Assembly: GCA_936908745.1 (NCBI GenBank)
Contig: CAKZFX010000010.1
Coordinates: forward strand, 310,001-374,000
Source of the DNA: an uncultured Chitinophagaceae bacterium
GTDB lineage: Bacteria > Bacteroidota > Bacteroidia > Chitinophagales > Chitinophagaceae
Reading direction: 5' to 3'
DNA length: 64,000 nucleotides
The notes below the pieces were generated by a model. That model was not told the origin of the DNA, ran no database searches, and was given only the letters and a program-made list of their open reading frames with translations. A program made the translations under genes and the position numbers. Shown here piece after piece: positions 38,314-47,233 of this stretch. Each line of letters starts with the position of its first letter. The first letter of the stretch is position 1.

Positions 38314-39495
38314 TTACACTTTCACATAAATCTTCTTCTTATCCATCCACCAACAGATAAACCACATAAACGTGATGACGCAGAGTGCATACAACAGAGA
38401 ACCTATTTCGGGAATGCCGGGTGTATGTATCAATACTTTTTTATACAACCAGTTCCAGGGATTTACACCTTCTTCCAATTTTATCAATCCTAATCCTTTG
38501 GGTAAAAAAGCGCTTAAGGCGAAAACAAATAGCGCATTCTTGCCAAATACATCAAAGAATTTTGCCACAGCACCTTTTACATTTTTAAATTCTACGAGGT
38601 AAATCATCGTAGCTATTGTAATAATAGCCAATCCTGTTGTATAAATGGTATAAGAACTTGTCCATATCTTTTTATTGATCGGGAAAACAGTGTCCCAGCA
38701 AAAACCTGTCAGCAACATAGCCACACCTGTAATAAATAAGCCATTGAGCATCTCCGGCGTTTTTCCTTTTTGACGGATATAATCACCGATCACATAGCCA
38801 AAAATGACCTGCACAATGGCAGGTAAGGTACTGGCCAATCCTTCCGGGTCAAATACCGTTCCTTCTCCTCTATACATATGTGCAGTATGCAAAAGAGGAA
38901 TATCAATTGCCTGCGTGCCAAACCATCCTTTTAAACTATAGGGATCAGCTGGATTGCCCACATAGCAAAACAACCAATAGAGCAATAGGAGAATAAGACC
39001 GGTATAAAATGCTTTACGTGGTTTTAAATAATAAGCGATGATAGCCGCAAAGAAATAACAAACAGCGATGCGTTGCAATACACCAAATATCCTTACACCT
39101 TGTTCATTGCCTTTGCTATCAATAAAAGACCATGGTTTAAAAACCAATGTTTCACCCGACCATTTTACAAAAGGCCACCAGTTGAGGAAAAGACCGATGA
39201 GGAAAATAAGTGCTGTACGTTTGATCACTTTCCTCCAGAATGCGGCATCACCTGCTGCCTCCAGTCGCGGCATTACAAAAGCCATAGCGTTGCCAACTGC
39301 AAAAAGAAAAAACGGGAACACCAGGTCGGTAGGCGTGAGGCCATGCCAGGGCGCATGCTCCAGCGGAGCAAAAATATGTGACCAGCTACCGGGATTGTTG
39401 ACCAATATCATAAGACAAACAGTGGCGCCACGAAATATATCGAGGGAGTAGAATCGTTGGTTCAAATCATTGGGATTTAGATTTAAATGTAACAA
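38314..39495 (-). CDS. NagX/HGSNAT-like membrane acyltransferase (DUF5009)
   Basis: 393 residues with about ten to eleven membrane segments. The N-terminal motif QRFYSLDIFRGATVCLMILVNNPGS is that of the heparan-alpha-glucosaminide N-acetyltransferase (DUF1624/DUF5009) family, followed by APWHGLTPTDLVFPFFLFAVG with the conserved His and Asp that in the family carry and accept the acetyl group. Bacterial members may transfer acetyl groups to amino sugars across the inner membrane. It is divergent from the hexapeptide acyltransferase that opens the polysaccharide region. Confidence 0.82.
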   Translation of the reverse strand: MLHLNLNPNDLNQRFYSLDIFRGATVCLMILVNNPGSWSHIFAPLEHAPWHGLTPTDLVFPFFLFAVGNAMAFVMPRLEAAGDAAFWRKVIKRTALIFLIGLFLNWWPFVKWSGETLVFKPWSFIDSKGNEQGVRIFGVLQRIAVCYFFAAIIAYYLKPRKAFYTGLILLLLYWLFCYVGNPADPYSLKGWFGTQAIDIPLLHTAHMYRGEGTVFDPEGLASTLPAIVQVIFGYVIGDYIRQKGKTPEMLNGLFITGVAMLLTGFCWDTVFPINKKIWTSSYTIYTTGLAIITIATMIYLVEFKNVKGAVAKFFDVFGKNALFVFALSAFLPKGLGLIKLEEGVNPWNWLYKKVLIHTPGIPEIGSLLYALCVITFMWFICWWMDKKKIYVKV

Positions 39496-39543
39496 AGGTT
39501 TTTATTAATTGGATAAGCCTGCTGAATGCAGTATTTTGCTGGT

Positions 39544-40125
39544 ATGCAGCAAGATGACTTCTTTATTCATCCAACAGCGGTGATTGATAACGGCGCTGTT
39601 ATTGGTCGCGGATCAAAGATTTGGCATTTCTGTCACCTGATGCCCAAAAGCAGGATCGGAACAGATTGCATCCTTGGGCAAAATATATATATAGATAATA
39701 ATGTAACTATCGGCAACCGGGTGAAGATCCAGAATAATGTATCTGTATATAATGGTGTTGAAGTCGAGGATGATGTGTTTCTCGGTCCATCTATGGTGTT
39801 TACCAACGTCACCAACCCCCGGAGTTTTATCGAACGAAAGAACGAATTTAAAAAAACAATAATACGAAAAGGGGCCACTATTGGTGCCAACGCTACTTTG
39901 CTTTGTGGCATTGAAATTGGTTCTTACGCCATGATTGGGGCTGGAACAATGATTATCAGCAATATAGCTCCCTATGCACTGGTTGTGGGTAATCCTGCAC
40001 GGCAGATCGGCTGGGTCAGCGAAGCGGGAATTACGCTGGATTTTGATGCCGAAGGGCTGGCCATTTGCCCCTCTACGGGAAAGAAATACCGGCTCAAAAA
40101 TGAGTGGGTAATTCCACAGCCTTAA
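39544..40125 (+). CDS. left-handed beta-helix sugar N-acyltransferase (WlbB-like)
   Basis: 193 residues from the ATG at 39544 (another ATG at 39526 adds six). Hexapeptide repeats run from VIDNGAVIGRGSKIWHFCHL to IGAGTMIISNI, with a loop carrying the catalytic His seen in this family's KIWHFCHL. The C terminus, VVGNPARQIGWVSEAG followed by LAICPSTGKKYRL, matches WlbB/WbpD-type acetyltransferases that act on UDP-amino sugars for O-antigen. It lies directly upstream of the capsule-type promoter and probably supplies the same pathway. Confidence 0.83.
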   Translation: MQQDDFFIHPTAVIDNGAVIGRGSKIWHFCHLMPKSRIGTDCILGQNIYIDNNVTIGNRVKIQNNVSVYNGVEVEDDVFLGPSMVFTNVTNPRSFIERKNEFKKTIIRKGATIGANATLLCGIEIGSYAMIGAGTMIISNIAPYALVVGNPARQIGWVSEAGITLDFDAEGLAICPSTGKKYRLKNEWVIPQP

Positions 40126-40174
40126 TTTTCAACCTTTAGGAATAATTCCTTAACACTCTGCGTATTTTATTCTC

Positions 40175-40204
40175 TTGCCACTCCCATTCTTCCACCTATA
40201 TTTG
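40175..40204 (+). promoter_or_regulatory. near-consensus promoter of the polysaccharide operon
   Basis: TTG (40175-40177), exactly 19 bases, then TATATTTG (40197-40204). This fits the Bacteroidota -33/-7 pattern fully. Transcription should start near 40210, giving a leader of about 140 bases before the UpxY-like gene. Confidence 0.75.
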
Positions 40205-40264
40205 CAAGCAATTACAGAAATTCTTTAATCTGTAACGAGTATCGTTCTACATAAGCCACCAGTC

Positions 40265-40369
40265 ATGTTTTTAAAAGCCAATGTGACTGAGATGGCGAAG
40301 CCGTCGGCTGAGGTGAAAACTCTTAGAAAAAGCGCCGGTCTGTTTCCTCGATGTCAAAAAAGTGGTTAG
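40265..40369 (+). CDS. possible 34-residue leader peptide overlapping upxY-like gene
   Basis: ATG at 40265 to TAG at 40369, out of frame with and overlapping the UpxY-like start (40351) by 19 bases. The peptide is basic and Lys/Ala-rich (VTEMAKPSAEVKTLRKSAG). No family is recognised. Its place in the leader of a gene for a transcript-binding antiterminator suggests translational coupling or an attenuation role. It may also be chance. Confidence 0.35.
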   Translation: MFLKANVTEMAKPSAEVKTLRKSAGLFPRCQKSG

Positions 40370-40848
40370 CCGTTTATACACGGCCCAGGTGGGAAAAAAA
40401 AGTAAACCAGCTCCTTGCAGAGAAGGGAACCGAGAGCTATTGCCCTTTAAATAAGATACGCAGAAAATGGAGTGACCGGATTAAAGTGGTGGAAGAGCCT
40501 TTGTTCAAATCGTATGTATTTGTAAGAATAGAGGATGAAGAAAGAACAGCGGTGCGCATGACACCGGGTGTGATCAACTTTGTGTATTGGGAAGGAAAAC
40601 CGGCAGTGATCCGTGAAAAAGAAATCGCAACGATCCGCAAATTCCTTGATGAATATGAGAACGTGGAAGTGATGCCGATGGAGCTGAAAGTAAACCAGCG
40701 GGTAAAAATTGCTACAGGCCCATTGATGGACCAGGAGGGGAAAGTGCTGGATGTACGGCACAAAACCGTTAAAGTGGCTATCGACAGTCTCGGTTATGTA
40801 TTGGTGGCATATATTGAAAGAACTAAGTTAACTTCGACAGGCTCCTGA
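40351..40848 (+). CDS. UpxY-like NusG-family transcription antiterminator
   Basis: 165 residues with a NusG N-terminal (NGN) domain (KKWLAVYTRPRWEKKVNQLL, LNKIRRKWSDR, PLFKSYVFVRI, GVINFVYWEGKPAVI) and a C-terminal KOW segment (VKIATGPLMDQEGKVLDVRHKTVKVAIDSLG split across two strands). In Bacteroides, UpxY proteins act on the leader of their own capsule operon so that polymerase passes early pausing or termination sites. Being the first gene after the promoter of a large polysaccharide operon fits that job. Confidence 0.88.
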   Translation: MSKKWLAVYTRPRWEKKVNQLLAEKGTESYCPLNKIRRKWSDRIKVVEEPLFKSYVFVRIEDEERTAVRMTPGVINFVYWEGKPAVIREKEIATIRKFLDEYENVEVMPMELKVNQRVKIATGPLMDQEGKVLDVRHKTVKVAIDSLGYVLVAYIERTKLTSTGS

Positions 40849-40863
40849 CGCCGAACCTTATTG

Positions 40864-40878
40864 GCAGCCATTGGCTGC
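40864..40878 (+). terminator. short hairpin after the antiterminator gene
   Basis: GCAGCC, ATT, GGCTGC followed by TCTTTATATTTTTT. The 6-bp stem with a broken T run could be a weak terminator that the antiterminator must overcome before the export genes. Confidence 0.45.
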
Positions 40879-40904
40879 TCTTTATATTTTTTAAAGCAAC
40901 CTTG

Positions 40905-41678
40905 ATGAAATTTCTGCGAATTCTTTTTGCATTGACAATCCCCGTCTATCTTGTTTCTTGCGGTACGCAAAAAAAAATGCCGGCTTATTATTTAGATAAG
41001 GCGAGCGATACCACTAAAAAAAGTGAAGTCAGGATTCCTGAATTAAAAATTCAGAAAAATGACATGCTGTCTATACAGGTTTACAGTGCCAGTACCATGC
41101 CCGGTGTAGATGAACTATACAACCTGCCTGCAGTTGGTGGCGCTAACGGCGCTGCTCCCGGTTTTTTAGTGGATTTAAAAGGAGATATTGTTTATCCACG
41201 ATTGGGAACTATTCATGCAGAAGGTTTGACGAAACAAGAATTGGCAGAAGAAATTAAAAAACGATTGACCACGCCAAAGGAGTTGTTAACAAATCCAACC
41301 GTTCTCATACGGTTTCAGAATTTGAAAATAAATGTACTGGGTGAAGTGGGTAAACAAGGACCTATTACGGTGCCGGGCGAAAGTGTAACGATCTTAGATG
41401 CCATTGGTCTTGCTGGCGGTATTAATAATTACGGAAAAAAAGATAATGTAAAAGTGGTAAGAGAAACAGATGGAAAAAGGGAAATTGGTTATGTGGACCT
41501 TTCCTCTGACAGCCTGTTCTTTTCACCTTATTACCACCTCGTACAGAATGATGTGCTGATTGTATTGCCAACCAAACAAAAAATGAGAGACGAAGACCAG
41601 GTGAGAACCATGCAGAAGGTATCTTTTGCGCTGGTATTCGTAACAACAGCCGCAACGTTATACGGGATTTTTAAATAG
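40905..41678 (+). CDS. Wza-like polysaccharide export lipoprotein (OPX family)
   Basis: 257 residues. Signal peptide with lipobox (MKFLRILFALTIPVYLVSC). The polysaccharide-export (Poly_export) domain covers residues 45-150 (IQKNDMLSIQVYSAS, VDLKGDIVYPRLGTIHAEGLTKQELAEEIKKRL split over the domain), followed by an SLBB segment (INVLGEVGKQGPITVPGESVTILDAIGLAGG). A C-terminal hydrophobic helix (VSFALVFVTTAATLYGIF) may cross the membrane. It should form or contact the outer-membrane channel for the polymer, working with the Wzc-like kinase that starts 15 bases later. Confidence 0.9.
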   Translation: MKFLRILFALTIPVYLVSCGTQKKMPAYYLDKASDTTKKSEVRIPELKIQKNDMLSIQVYSASTMPGVDELYNLPAVGGANGAAPGFLVDLKGDIVYPRLGTIHAEGLTKQELAEEIKKRLTTPKELLTNPTVLIRFQNLKINVLGEVGKQGPITVPGESVTILDAIGLAGGINNYGKKDNVKVVRETDGKREIGYVDLSSDSLFFSPYYHLVQNDVLIVLPTKQKMRDEDQVRTMQKVSFALVFVTTAATLYGIFK

Positions 41679-41693
41679 ATATAGAATCGCTTA

Positions 41694-44084
41694 ATGGAAG
41701 ATCAGAATAATAGTAGAAGTGAGTTATGGAGTTTGAGCCTTCGTGATTTATTCTATAAATACGTAAGGTTCTTGCCAGTTTTTGTACTGTCTGTTGCAGT
41801 GGCGCTGTTCGGTGCGTATGCGTACCTGCGGTATGCCACGCCTATTTATAGTACCAGCGGTACTATGATTATTAAATCAGAACAGCAGGGTGGCCGTAAT
41901 GATAAGTATGAAGATATTTTTGGTGGTGGCAAATCCTCTAATATCCAGAGTGAGATTGTAATTCTGAAATCAAAACCGCTGATGCAGCGTGTGGTTCAGA
42001 AACTCAACTTGCAGTTCACTTACTTTGCCAAAGGAAAAATCAAAACGATCAATGTTTACAAATATGGCCCGTTTATCATTGACTCGGCGCAACTGATTGA
42101 CTCCAGCCGTGCTTTTACGTTTAAGATCAAATTTGAAAATGATAACCAGTTTCGCATCAATGAGAGCAGCGAGCTTTATAAACTGGATGTTCCTTTCAAA
42201 AATGACTATGGTACTTTTCTATTTAAGCGAAACCCCGGCACAGGTGTAGGGAAAGATTATACGGTATCGTACCAGTCTACTGCTGCCATCGCCGGATCGT
42301 ATGCAGCCGGCATGCAGGTAACGCCGCAATCAGTAGGGGCAGGTATTTTAAGTATTACTACACAAAGCCCCAATCCGAATCTTGCAGCAGATATCATCAA
42401 CCAGTTGATGGAAGAATATGGGGAGTACACAAAAGAGTTAAAAAACCGCACTTCCGATCAGACGCTGGCGTTTATCAAAGAGAGAATGGATACACTGGGT
42501 ACGGAGCTGGAAACAGCCCAGCATGCGTTGCTTGCTTACCAGCAAAAAAACAATATCATAGATATTGACCAGCAGTCTGGAAATTACTTTTCTAATATAA
42601 CCGATGCCGATAAAAGCATTTTTGAACAACAATTGCTGTTGAATGATGTCAGCTTTTTGGAAAGATATCTTGCAGATAAAAGAAACGAGTTTTCTGCAAT
42701 TGCCATTACTTCCCCATTGGCTATCGGTGATGCAACGCTTGGTGAACTGTCAAATGGTTACAACCAGGCACAATTGGAAAGACAGCAATTGCTGGAAGGC
42801 AATGTTCCCCGTTCTAATCCCAGAATAACAGAACTGGAAGGTAAAATTGAGCAATTGCGGGAGAGTTTATTGACCAATCTGTCTGCAATTCGTAAATCCT
42901 ATTCCAAAACAATAGCTGATCTCCGCAGAACCAGTACCGAATCCGAATCTCAATTGAAACTATTGCCTTATAAAGCGAAAGAATATCTTGAATTGAGAAG
43001 GCAGGTGGAGAATAAACAGGAGTTATTTAATATCCTGCAGGCAAAAAGAGAAGAAACAGCTATTGGTCGTGCGGCTAATCTTGCCAATTCACAAATTGTA
43101 GAAAAAGCATATCCTTCCTCAACGCCGATCAAGCCGAATCGTCGCTCTATCCAGATCATGGCCATACTGATCGGTATTGCCATTCCTGCAATGTTTGTTT
43201 TTGTAGGTGAGATACTGAATGATAAAGTCAGCACTCGTTTCGATATTGAGAAAATAACTGCAGCGCCTATTCTTGGCGAAGTGGGCCACTCTTATTCAGA
43301 CAGTGTGTTGGTCGTGAATAAAACCACCCGTAGCATGGTGGCTGAGCAATTCCGTATCATACGTTCCAATCTTCAGTATATTATTGGTAAATCGGAAAAG
43401 CCAACTATTCTTATTACTTCTTCATTCAGTGGCGAGGGTAAATCATTTGTAAGTACTAACACAGCTGCGGTACTGGCATTGGCCGATAAGAGAACAGTGG
43501 TGCTGGAGTTTGATATCCGTAAGCCTAAAGTATTGTCAGGACTGAACATGTCCAAACGTCCAGGTATTACTAACTATCTCGTTGGTAAATCAGATAATGT
43601 AGAAGAACTGGTAGCGCCTGTTCCGGGACATGAAAATCTTTTCGTGCTGGCCTGCGGACCTGTCCCACCTAACCCTTCCGAATTGTTGTTAAGCGAAAGA
43701 GTAGATAAGCTGTTTAGCGACTTAAAGGAAAAATTTGATGTGATCGTTATTGATACGGCGCCGGTAGGTATGGTGAGTGATGCGATGACATTAAGTAAAT
43801 ACGCGGATTGTACTTTCTACCTTGTAAGACAAGGGCATACATTCAAGAAGCAGGTAGTGATGATCGATGAGTTCTATCGTGAAAATCGCTTGCCGAAAGT
43901 TTCTATTGTGATTAATGATGTGAAAATGAAAGCGGGTTATGGCTACTATGGCTACGGTCGTTATGGTTATGGCTACGGTTATGGATATGGAAGCTATTAT
44001 GAAGAAGAAGTAGGGCCAAAAACATTCTTTGAGAAATTGGTGGGCTGGTTCGATGTAAGAAACTGGTTCAAAAAGAAAAAATGA
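41694..44084 (+). CDS. Wzc-like chain-length regulator/tyrosine autokinase
   Basis: 796 residues: a Wzz domain with first membrane helix (about 25-47), a long periplasmic coiled-coil region (about 240-460), a GNVR-type segment and a second helix (about 488-508, IMAILIGIAIPAMFVFVGEIL), then a cytoplasmic BY-kinase. Walker A is SSFSGEGKSF (near 580), Walker A' is VLEFDIRKP (near 604) and the hhhDxxP block is VIVIDTAPVG. The C terminus has an unusual Gly-Tyr-rich tail with more than a dozen Tyr (GYGYYGYGRYGYGYGYGYG), the expected phosphorylation cluster. It controls polymer length and export with the Wza-like protein. Confidence 0.92.
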   Translation: MEDQNNSRSELWSLSLRDLFYKYVRFLPVFVLSVAVALFGAYAYLRYATPIYSTSGTMIIKSEQQGGRNDKYEDIFGGGKSSNIQSEIVILKSKPLMQRVVQKLNLQFTYFAKGKIKTINVYKYGPFIIDSAQLIDSSRAFTFKIKFENDNQFRINESSELYKLDVPFKNDYGTFLFKRNPGTGVGKDYTVSYQSTAAIAGSYAAGMQVTPQSVGAGILSITTQSPNPNLAADIINQLMEEYGEYTKELKNRTSDQTLAFIKERMDTLGTELETAQHALLAYQQKNNIIDIDQQSGNYFSNITDADKSIFEQQLLLNDVSFLERYLADKRNEFSAIAITSPLAIGDATLGELSNGYNQAQLERQQLLEGNVPRSNPRITELEGKIEQLRESLLTNLSAIRKSYSKTIADLRRTSTESESQLKLLPYKAKEYLELRRQVENKQELFNILQAKREETAIGRAANLANSQIVEKAYPSSTPIKPNRRSIQIMAILIGIAIPAMFVFVGEILNDKVSTRFDIEKITAAPILGEVGHSYSDSVLVVNKTTRSMVAEQFRIIRSNLQYIIGKSEKPTILITSSFSGEGKSFVSTNTAAVLALADKRTVVLEFDIRKPKVLSGLNMSKRPGITNYLVGKSDNVEELVAPVPGHENLFVLACGPVPPNPSELLLSERVDKLFSDLKEKFDVIVIDTAPVGMVSDAMTLSKYADCTFYLVRQGHTFKKQVVMIDEFYRENRLPKVSIVINDVKMKAGYGYYGYGRYGYGYGYGYGSYYEEEVGPKTFFEKLVGWFDVRNWFKKKK

Positions 44085-44098
44085 CCTTTTAATAAACT

Positions 44099-45055
44099 AT
44101 GAAAATCCTTGTAACCGGTGGCGCCGGTTTTATTGGTTCTAACCTTGTAGCAGCATTGCTGCTGGATAAGAAGGTAAGCGGCGTAAGAGTGTTGGACAAC
44201 CTTGCAACAGGTTCTTTGGAAAACATTGAAGAATTTAAAACGGATTCTCGTTTTGAATTTATCAATGGCGATATCCGGAATTATCAAACCTGCCTGGAAG
44301 CTTGTGAGGGTATAGATCGTATCACCCACCAGGCGGCGTTAGGTTCTGTTCCCCGGTCAGTCAATGATCCGCTTACTTCCAACGAAGTCAACATTACCGG
44401 CACACTCAACATTTTCACCGCGGCCAAAGAAAAAGGAATTAAGCGTGTCGTATATGCAGCCAGTTCTTCAACCTATGGCGATCATCCCGGTCTGCCCAAA
44501 GTAGAAGACCAGATCGGCAAGCCGCTCTCTCCTTATGCAGTTACAAAATATGTGAATGAGCTATATGCGCAGGTATATGGTAGCTTATATGGCGTCGAAT
44601 TTATAGGTCTGCGTTACTTCAACATATTCGGGCCCAAACAAAATCCTAAAGGGCCTTATGCAGCCGTTATCCCGCTGTTTGCAGAAGCAGTTATCACTGG
44701 TAAGCCGCCGGTGATTAATGGTGATGGCGGGCATAGCCGCGACTTTACTTATGTAGACAATGCGGTGGGGGCAAATATTCTTTCCTTGTTTACAGAAGAA
44801 AAAGAAGCGGTGAATACTGTTTACAATATCGCTTGCGGCCACCAGACTTCATTAAATGAACTCTTTGACGCATTACGTAAAGAAGCCGGTAGTGAATTGC
44901 AAGCTGTGTATGGCCCGGAAAGAACAGGAGATGTAAAACATAGTCTTGCTGATATCTCCAAAGCACGTAAGTTGCTGGGCTATCAACCGCTCGTGACAGT
45001 AAACGAAGGGTTACAAAAAACCTTTCAATGGTATAAAGAGAAACTGAAAAAATAA
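44099..45055 (+). CDS. NAD-dependent UDP-sugar 4-epimerase (WbpP/Gne-like)
   Basis: This 318-residue extended SDR has the NAD-binding motif GGAGFIGSN (residues 7-15), catalytic Ser-Tyr-Lys as ASSSTYGDHPG and YAVTKYVNELY, and the family strings ALGSVPRSVNDP and ITHQAA. These resemble UDP-GlcNAc/GalNAc 4-epimerases of the WbpP group, so it may supply UDP-GalNAc or a uronic form. The stop is directly followed by the start of rmlB. Confidence 0.87.
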   Translation: MKILVTGGAGFIGSNLVAALLLDKKVSGVRVLDNLATGSLENIEEFKTDSRFEFINGDIRNYQTCLEACEGIDRITHQAALGSVPRSVNDPLTSNEVNITGTLNIFTAAKEKGIKRVVYAASSSTYGDHPGLPKVEDQIGKPLSPYAVTKYVNELYAQVYGSLYGVEFIGLRYFNIFGPKQNPKGPYAAVIPLFAEAVITGKPPVINGDGGHSRDFTYVDNAVGANILSLFTEEKEAVNTVYNIACGHQTSLNELFDALRKEAGSELQAVYGPERTGDVKHSLADISKARKLLGYQPLVTVNEGLQKTFQWYKEKLKK

Positions 45056-46105
45056 ATGAAAAGAACAATTATCATAACAGGTGGCGCTGGTTTTATCGGA
45101 TCGCATGTAGTACGGCTGTTCGTAACAAAATACCCGGACTATAAAATCATCAACCTCGATGCATTGACCTATGCCGGTAATCTTGAAAACCTGCGGGATA
45201 TACAGGATGCACCCAACTACTTTTTTGAAAAAGTGGATGTGCTGGATGCCAATCACCTGGAACGCATCTTTATGATGCACCAGCCGGATGGCATTATCCA
45301 TCTTGCCGCTGAAAGCCATGTGGATCGTTCTATCTTATCGCCTTTAGACTTTGTTTATACGAACGTAATCGGTACGGTTAACCTGCTGAATACAGCAAAA
45401 CATTTCTGGAAAGATGACTACAGTAATAAACGCTTTCACCATGTATCAACTGACGAAGTATTTGGTGCATTAGGTGATGAAGGTTTCTTTACAGAAGAAA
45501 CAAAATATGATCCACATTCTCCTTATAGCGCTTCTAAAGCAGCCAGTGATCATTTTGTAAAAGCTTACCATGATACCTATGGTTTGCCGGTTGTTATTAC
45601 CAACTGCTCTAATAATTATGGCCCTAACCATTTTCCTGAAAAGCTGATCCCGTTATTTATCAATAATGTTATCAATAAAAAACCATTGCCAGTATATGGT
45701 GATGGTTTATATACAAGAGACTGGTTGTATGTAAAAGATCATGCTGTGGCTATTGATCTTGTTTTTCACGAGGGGAAAACAGGCGACACATATAATGTAG
45801 GCGGTTTCAATGAATGGAAAAATATCGACCTGGTGAAACTGCTTTGCAAACTGATGGATGCAAAACTGGGTAACGCCGAAGGTACAAGTGAACAACTGAT
45901 TACTTATGTGAAAGACAGGCCGGGGCACGACAGGCGTTATGCGATTGATGCTACAAAAATCAACACTGAATTAGGCTGGAAGCCTTCTGTGACATTTGAA
46001 GAAGGACTGGCGAAAACCATAGACTGGTATTTTGAAAACACAGAATGGCTGAAACATGTCACCAGTGGAGAATACCAGTCTTACTATAATAAGCAATACA
46101 ATTGA
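45056..46105 (+). CDS. rmlB: dTDP-glucose 4,6-dehydratase
   Basis: Makes dTDP-4-keto-6-deoxyglucose from dTDP-glucose. At 349 residues it has the family length. NAD motif GGAGFIGSHVVR; substrate and catalytic blocks HLAAESHVDRSI, FHHVSTDEVFGAL and YSASKAASDHFV (Tyr and Lys); late RDWLYVKDHA and DRPGHDRRYAIDATK are diagnostic for RmlB. RmlA is in the same operon at 48327, but RmlC and RmlD are not present; a sugar C-methyltransferase at 50061 could use the 4-keto product instead of a rhamnose route. Confidence 0.94.
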   Translation: MKRTIIITGGAGFIGSHVVRLFVTKYPDYKIINLDALTYAGNLENLRDIQDAPNYFFEKVDVLDANHLERIFMMHQPDGIIHLAAESHVDRSILSPLDFVYTNVIGTVNLLNTAKHFWKDDYSNKRFHHVSTDEVFGALGDEGFFTEETKYDPHSPYSASKAASDHFVKAYHDTYGLPVVITNCSNNYGPNHFPEKLIPLFINNVINKKPLPVYGDGLYTRDWLYVKDHAVAIDLVFHEGKTGDTYNVGGFNEWKNIDLVKLLCKLMDAKLGNAEGTSEQLITYVKDRPGHDRRYAIDATKINTELGWKPSVTFEEGLAKTIDWYFENTEWLKHVTSGEYQSYYNKQYN

Positions 46106-46114
46106 TTATATACA

Positions 46115-47233
46115 CTGACTACGGCAATAAATAAAATAAGCAGGAATCTCAACATTGATTGTCTTCGTGGTATTGCAGTTCTTTTAGTTGTTTGTTATCA
46201 TAATAAAACGGTTCCGGTAATCAGCGATTTTGGATGGGTCGGGGTGGATCTATTCTTTGTATTAAGCGGCTACCTTGTTTCTAATCTATTGTTTAAGGAA
46301 TACCGTTTACAGAATGAAGTAAAGCCGGTTTATTTTTTAATACGAAGAGGGTTTAAAATATATCCTGTCTATTATTTTTTTCTTTTGGTGGTGGTGTTGA
46401 TACGATTGTTTTCAGATGAAAATCTGCGAGACCCGCGTTTACTGTATGACGTCTTATTTATAAGCAACTACCTTGGCAGCCTGTGGGCTCACACCTGGTC
46501 ATTATGTGTGGAAGAACATTTTTATTTCTTGTTGTCGGCCATTGTATTTGTTGTTATCAAAAAAAATAAACTGGCAGATACACGGTTTATGAATCGTGTC
46601 TTTTTAGTAATAGCTCTACTTTGTCTTGCTTCACGGCTTACCAGCTACCTTGTCGTTCAAAAATATGGAACAAGTATTTTATTCAACCAGTGGGCGGTAT
46701 ATGCGCAAACACATAACCGGATCGATTCGCTGGTAGCTGGTGTAACGATTGCTTATAATCTTAATTTCCAGCCCGAACGATTCAGGTTTTTTTTCGAAAA
46801 GATCAGGGCATATGTGCCGTATGTGATTGGTTTATTGCTACTGCCATTTATTTTAAAAGTATCTGACAAAATATTGGTCAACTCTTTTCTTTATATATCA
46901 AACTACCTGTTATTTGCGTTGTTGCTGTTGCTGGTGCTTTTTCCCAGGAACCCCGGAAAGAAAAGCCCGCATGTTGTTACTACGATAAAGCGAATAATTG
47001 GATTTGTAGGAATCAATTCATACGCTATCTATCTTTTTGATCCTATTGTTACCTATCATATCATGAAACCGATAAACAGCAATAACCTGTTTTTGCAAGC
47101 AGCATTTTCTATAACTATTGGATTCCTCGTTACACTATTGCTTGAAAAAAGATTTTTGAAAATCAGGGACAAATATTTTCCACCACGCGACAGGCAATCA
47201 GGGCAAGGCGGCCTCATTCCTCGAATCCAATGA
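46115..47233 (+). CDS. Acyltransferase_3 membrane O-acyltransferase without a standard start codon
   Basis: The conserved N-terminal motif of the family (NIDCLRGIAVLLVVCYHNK) is encoded from about 46151, yet no ATG, GTG or TTG lies between it and the in-frame TGA of rmlB at 46103. The first ATG (46244) lies inside the second motif, GVDLFFVLSGYLV. Initiation at CTG (46115) or ATA (46127) is possible, or the start codon was lost. Otherwise the frame is intact, about 370 residues with roughly ten membrane helices. It overlaps the next acyltransferase by ATGA. The likely role is acetylation of sugar residues. Confidence 0.75.
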   Translation: MTTAINKISRNLNIDCLRGIAVLLVVCYHNKTVPVISDFGWVGVDLFFVLSGYLVSNLLFKEYRLQNEVKPVYFLIRRGFKIYPVYYFFLLVVVLIRLFSDENLRDPRLLYDVLFISNYLGSLWAHTWSLCVEEHFYFLLSAIVFVVIKKNKLADTRFMNRVFLVIALLCLASRLTSYLVVQKYGTSILFNQWAVYAQTHNRIDSLVAGVTIAYNLNFQPERFRFFFEKIRAYVPYVIGLLLLPFILKVSDKILVNSFLYISNYLLFALLLLLVLFPRNPGKKSPHVVTTIKRIIGFVGINSYAIYLFDPIVTYHIMKPINSNNLFLQAAFSITIGFLVTLLLEKRFLKIRDKYFPPRDRQSGQGGLIPRIQ

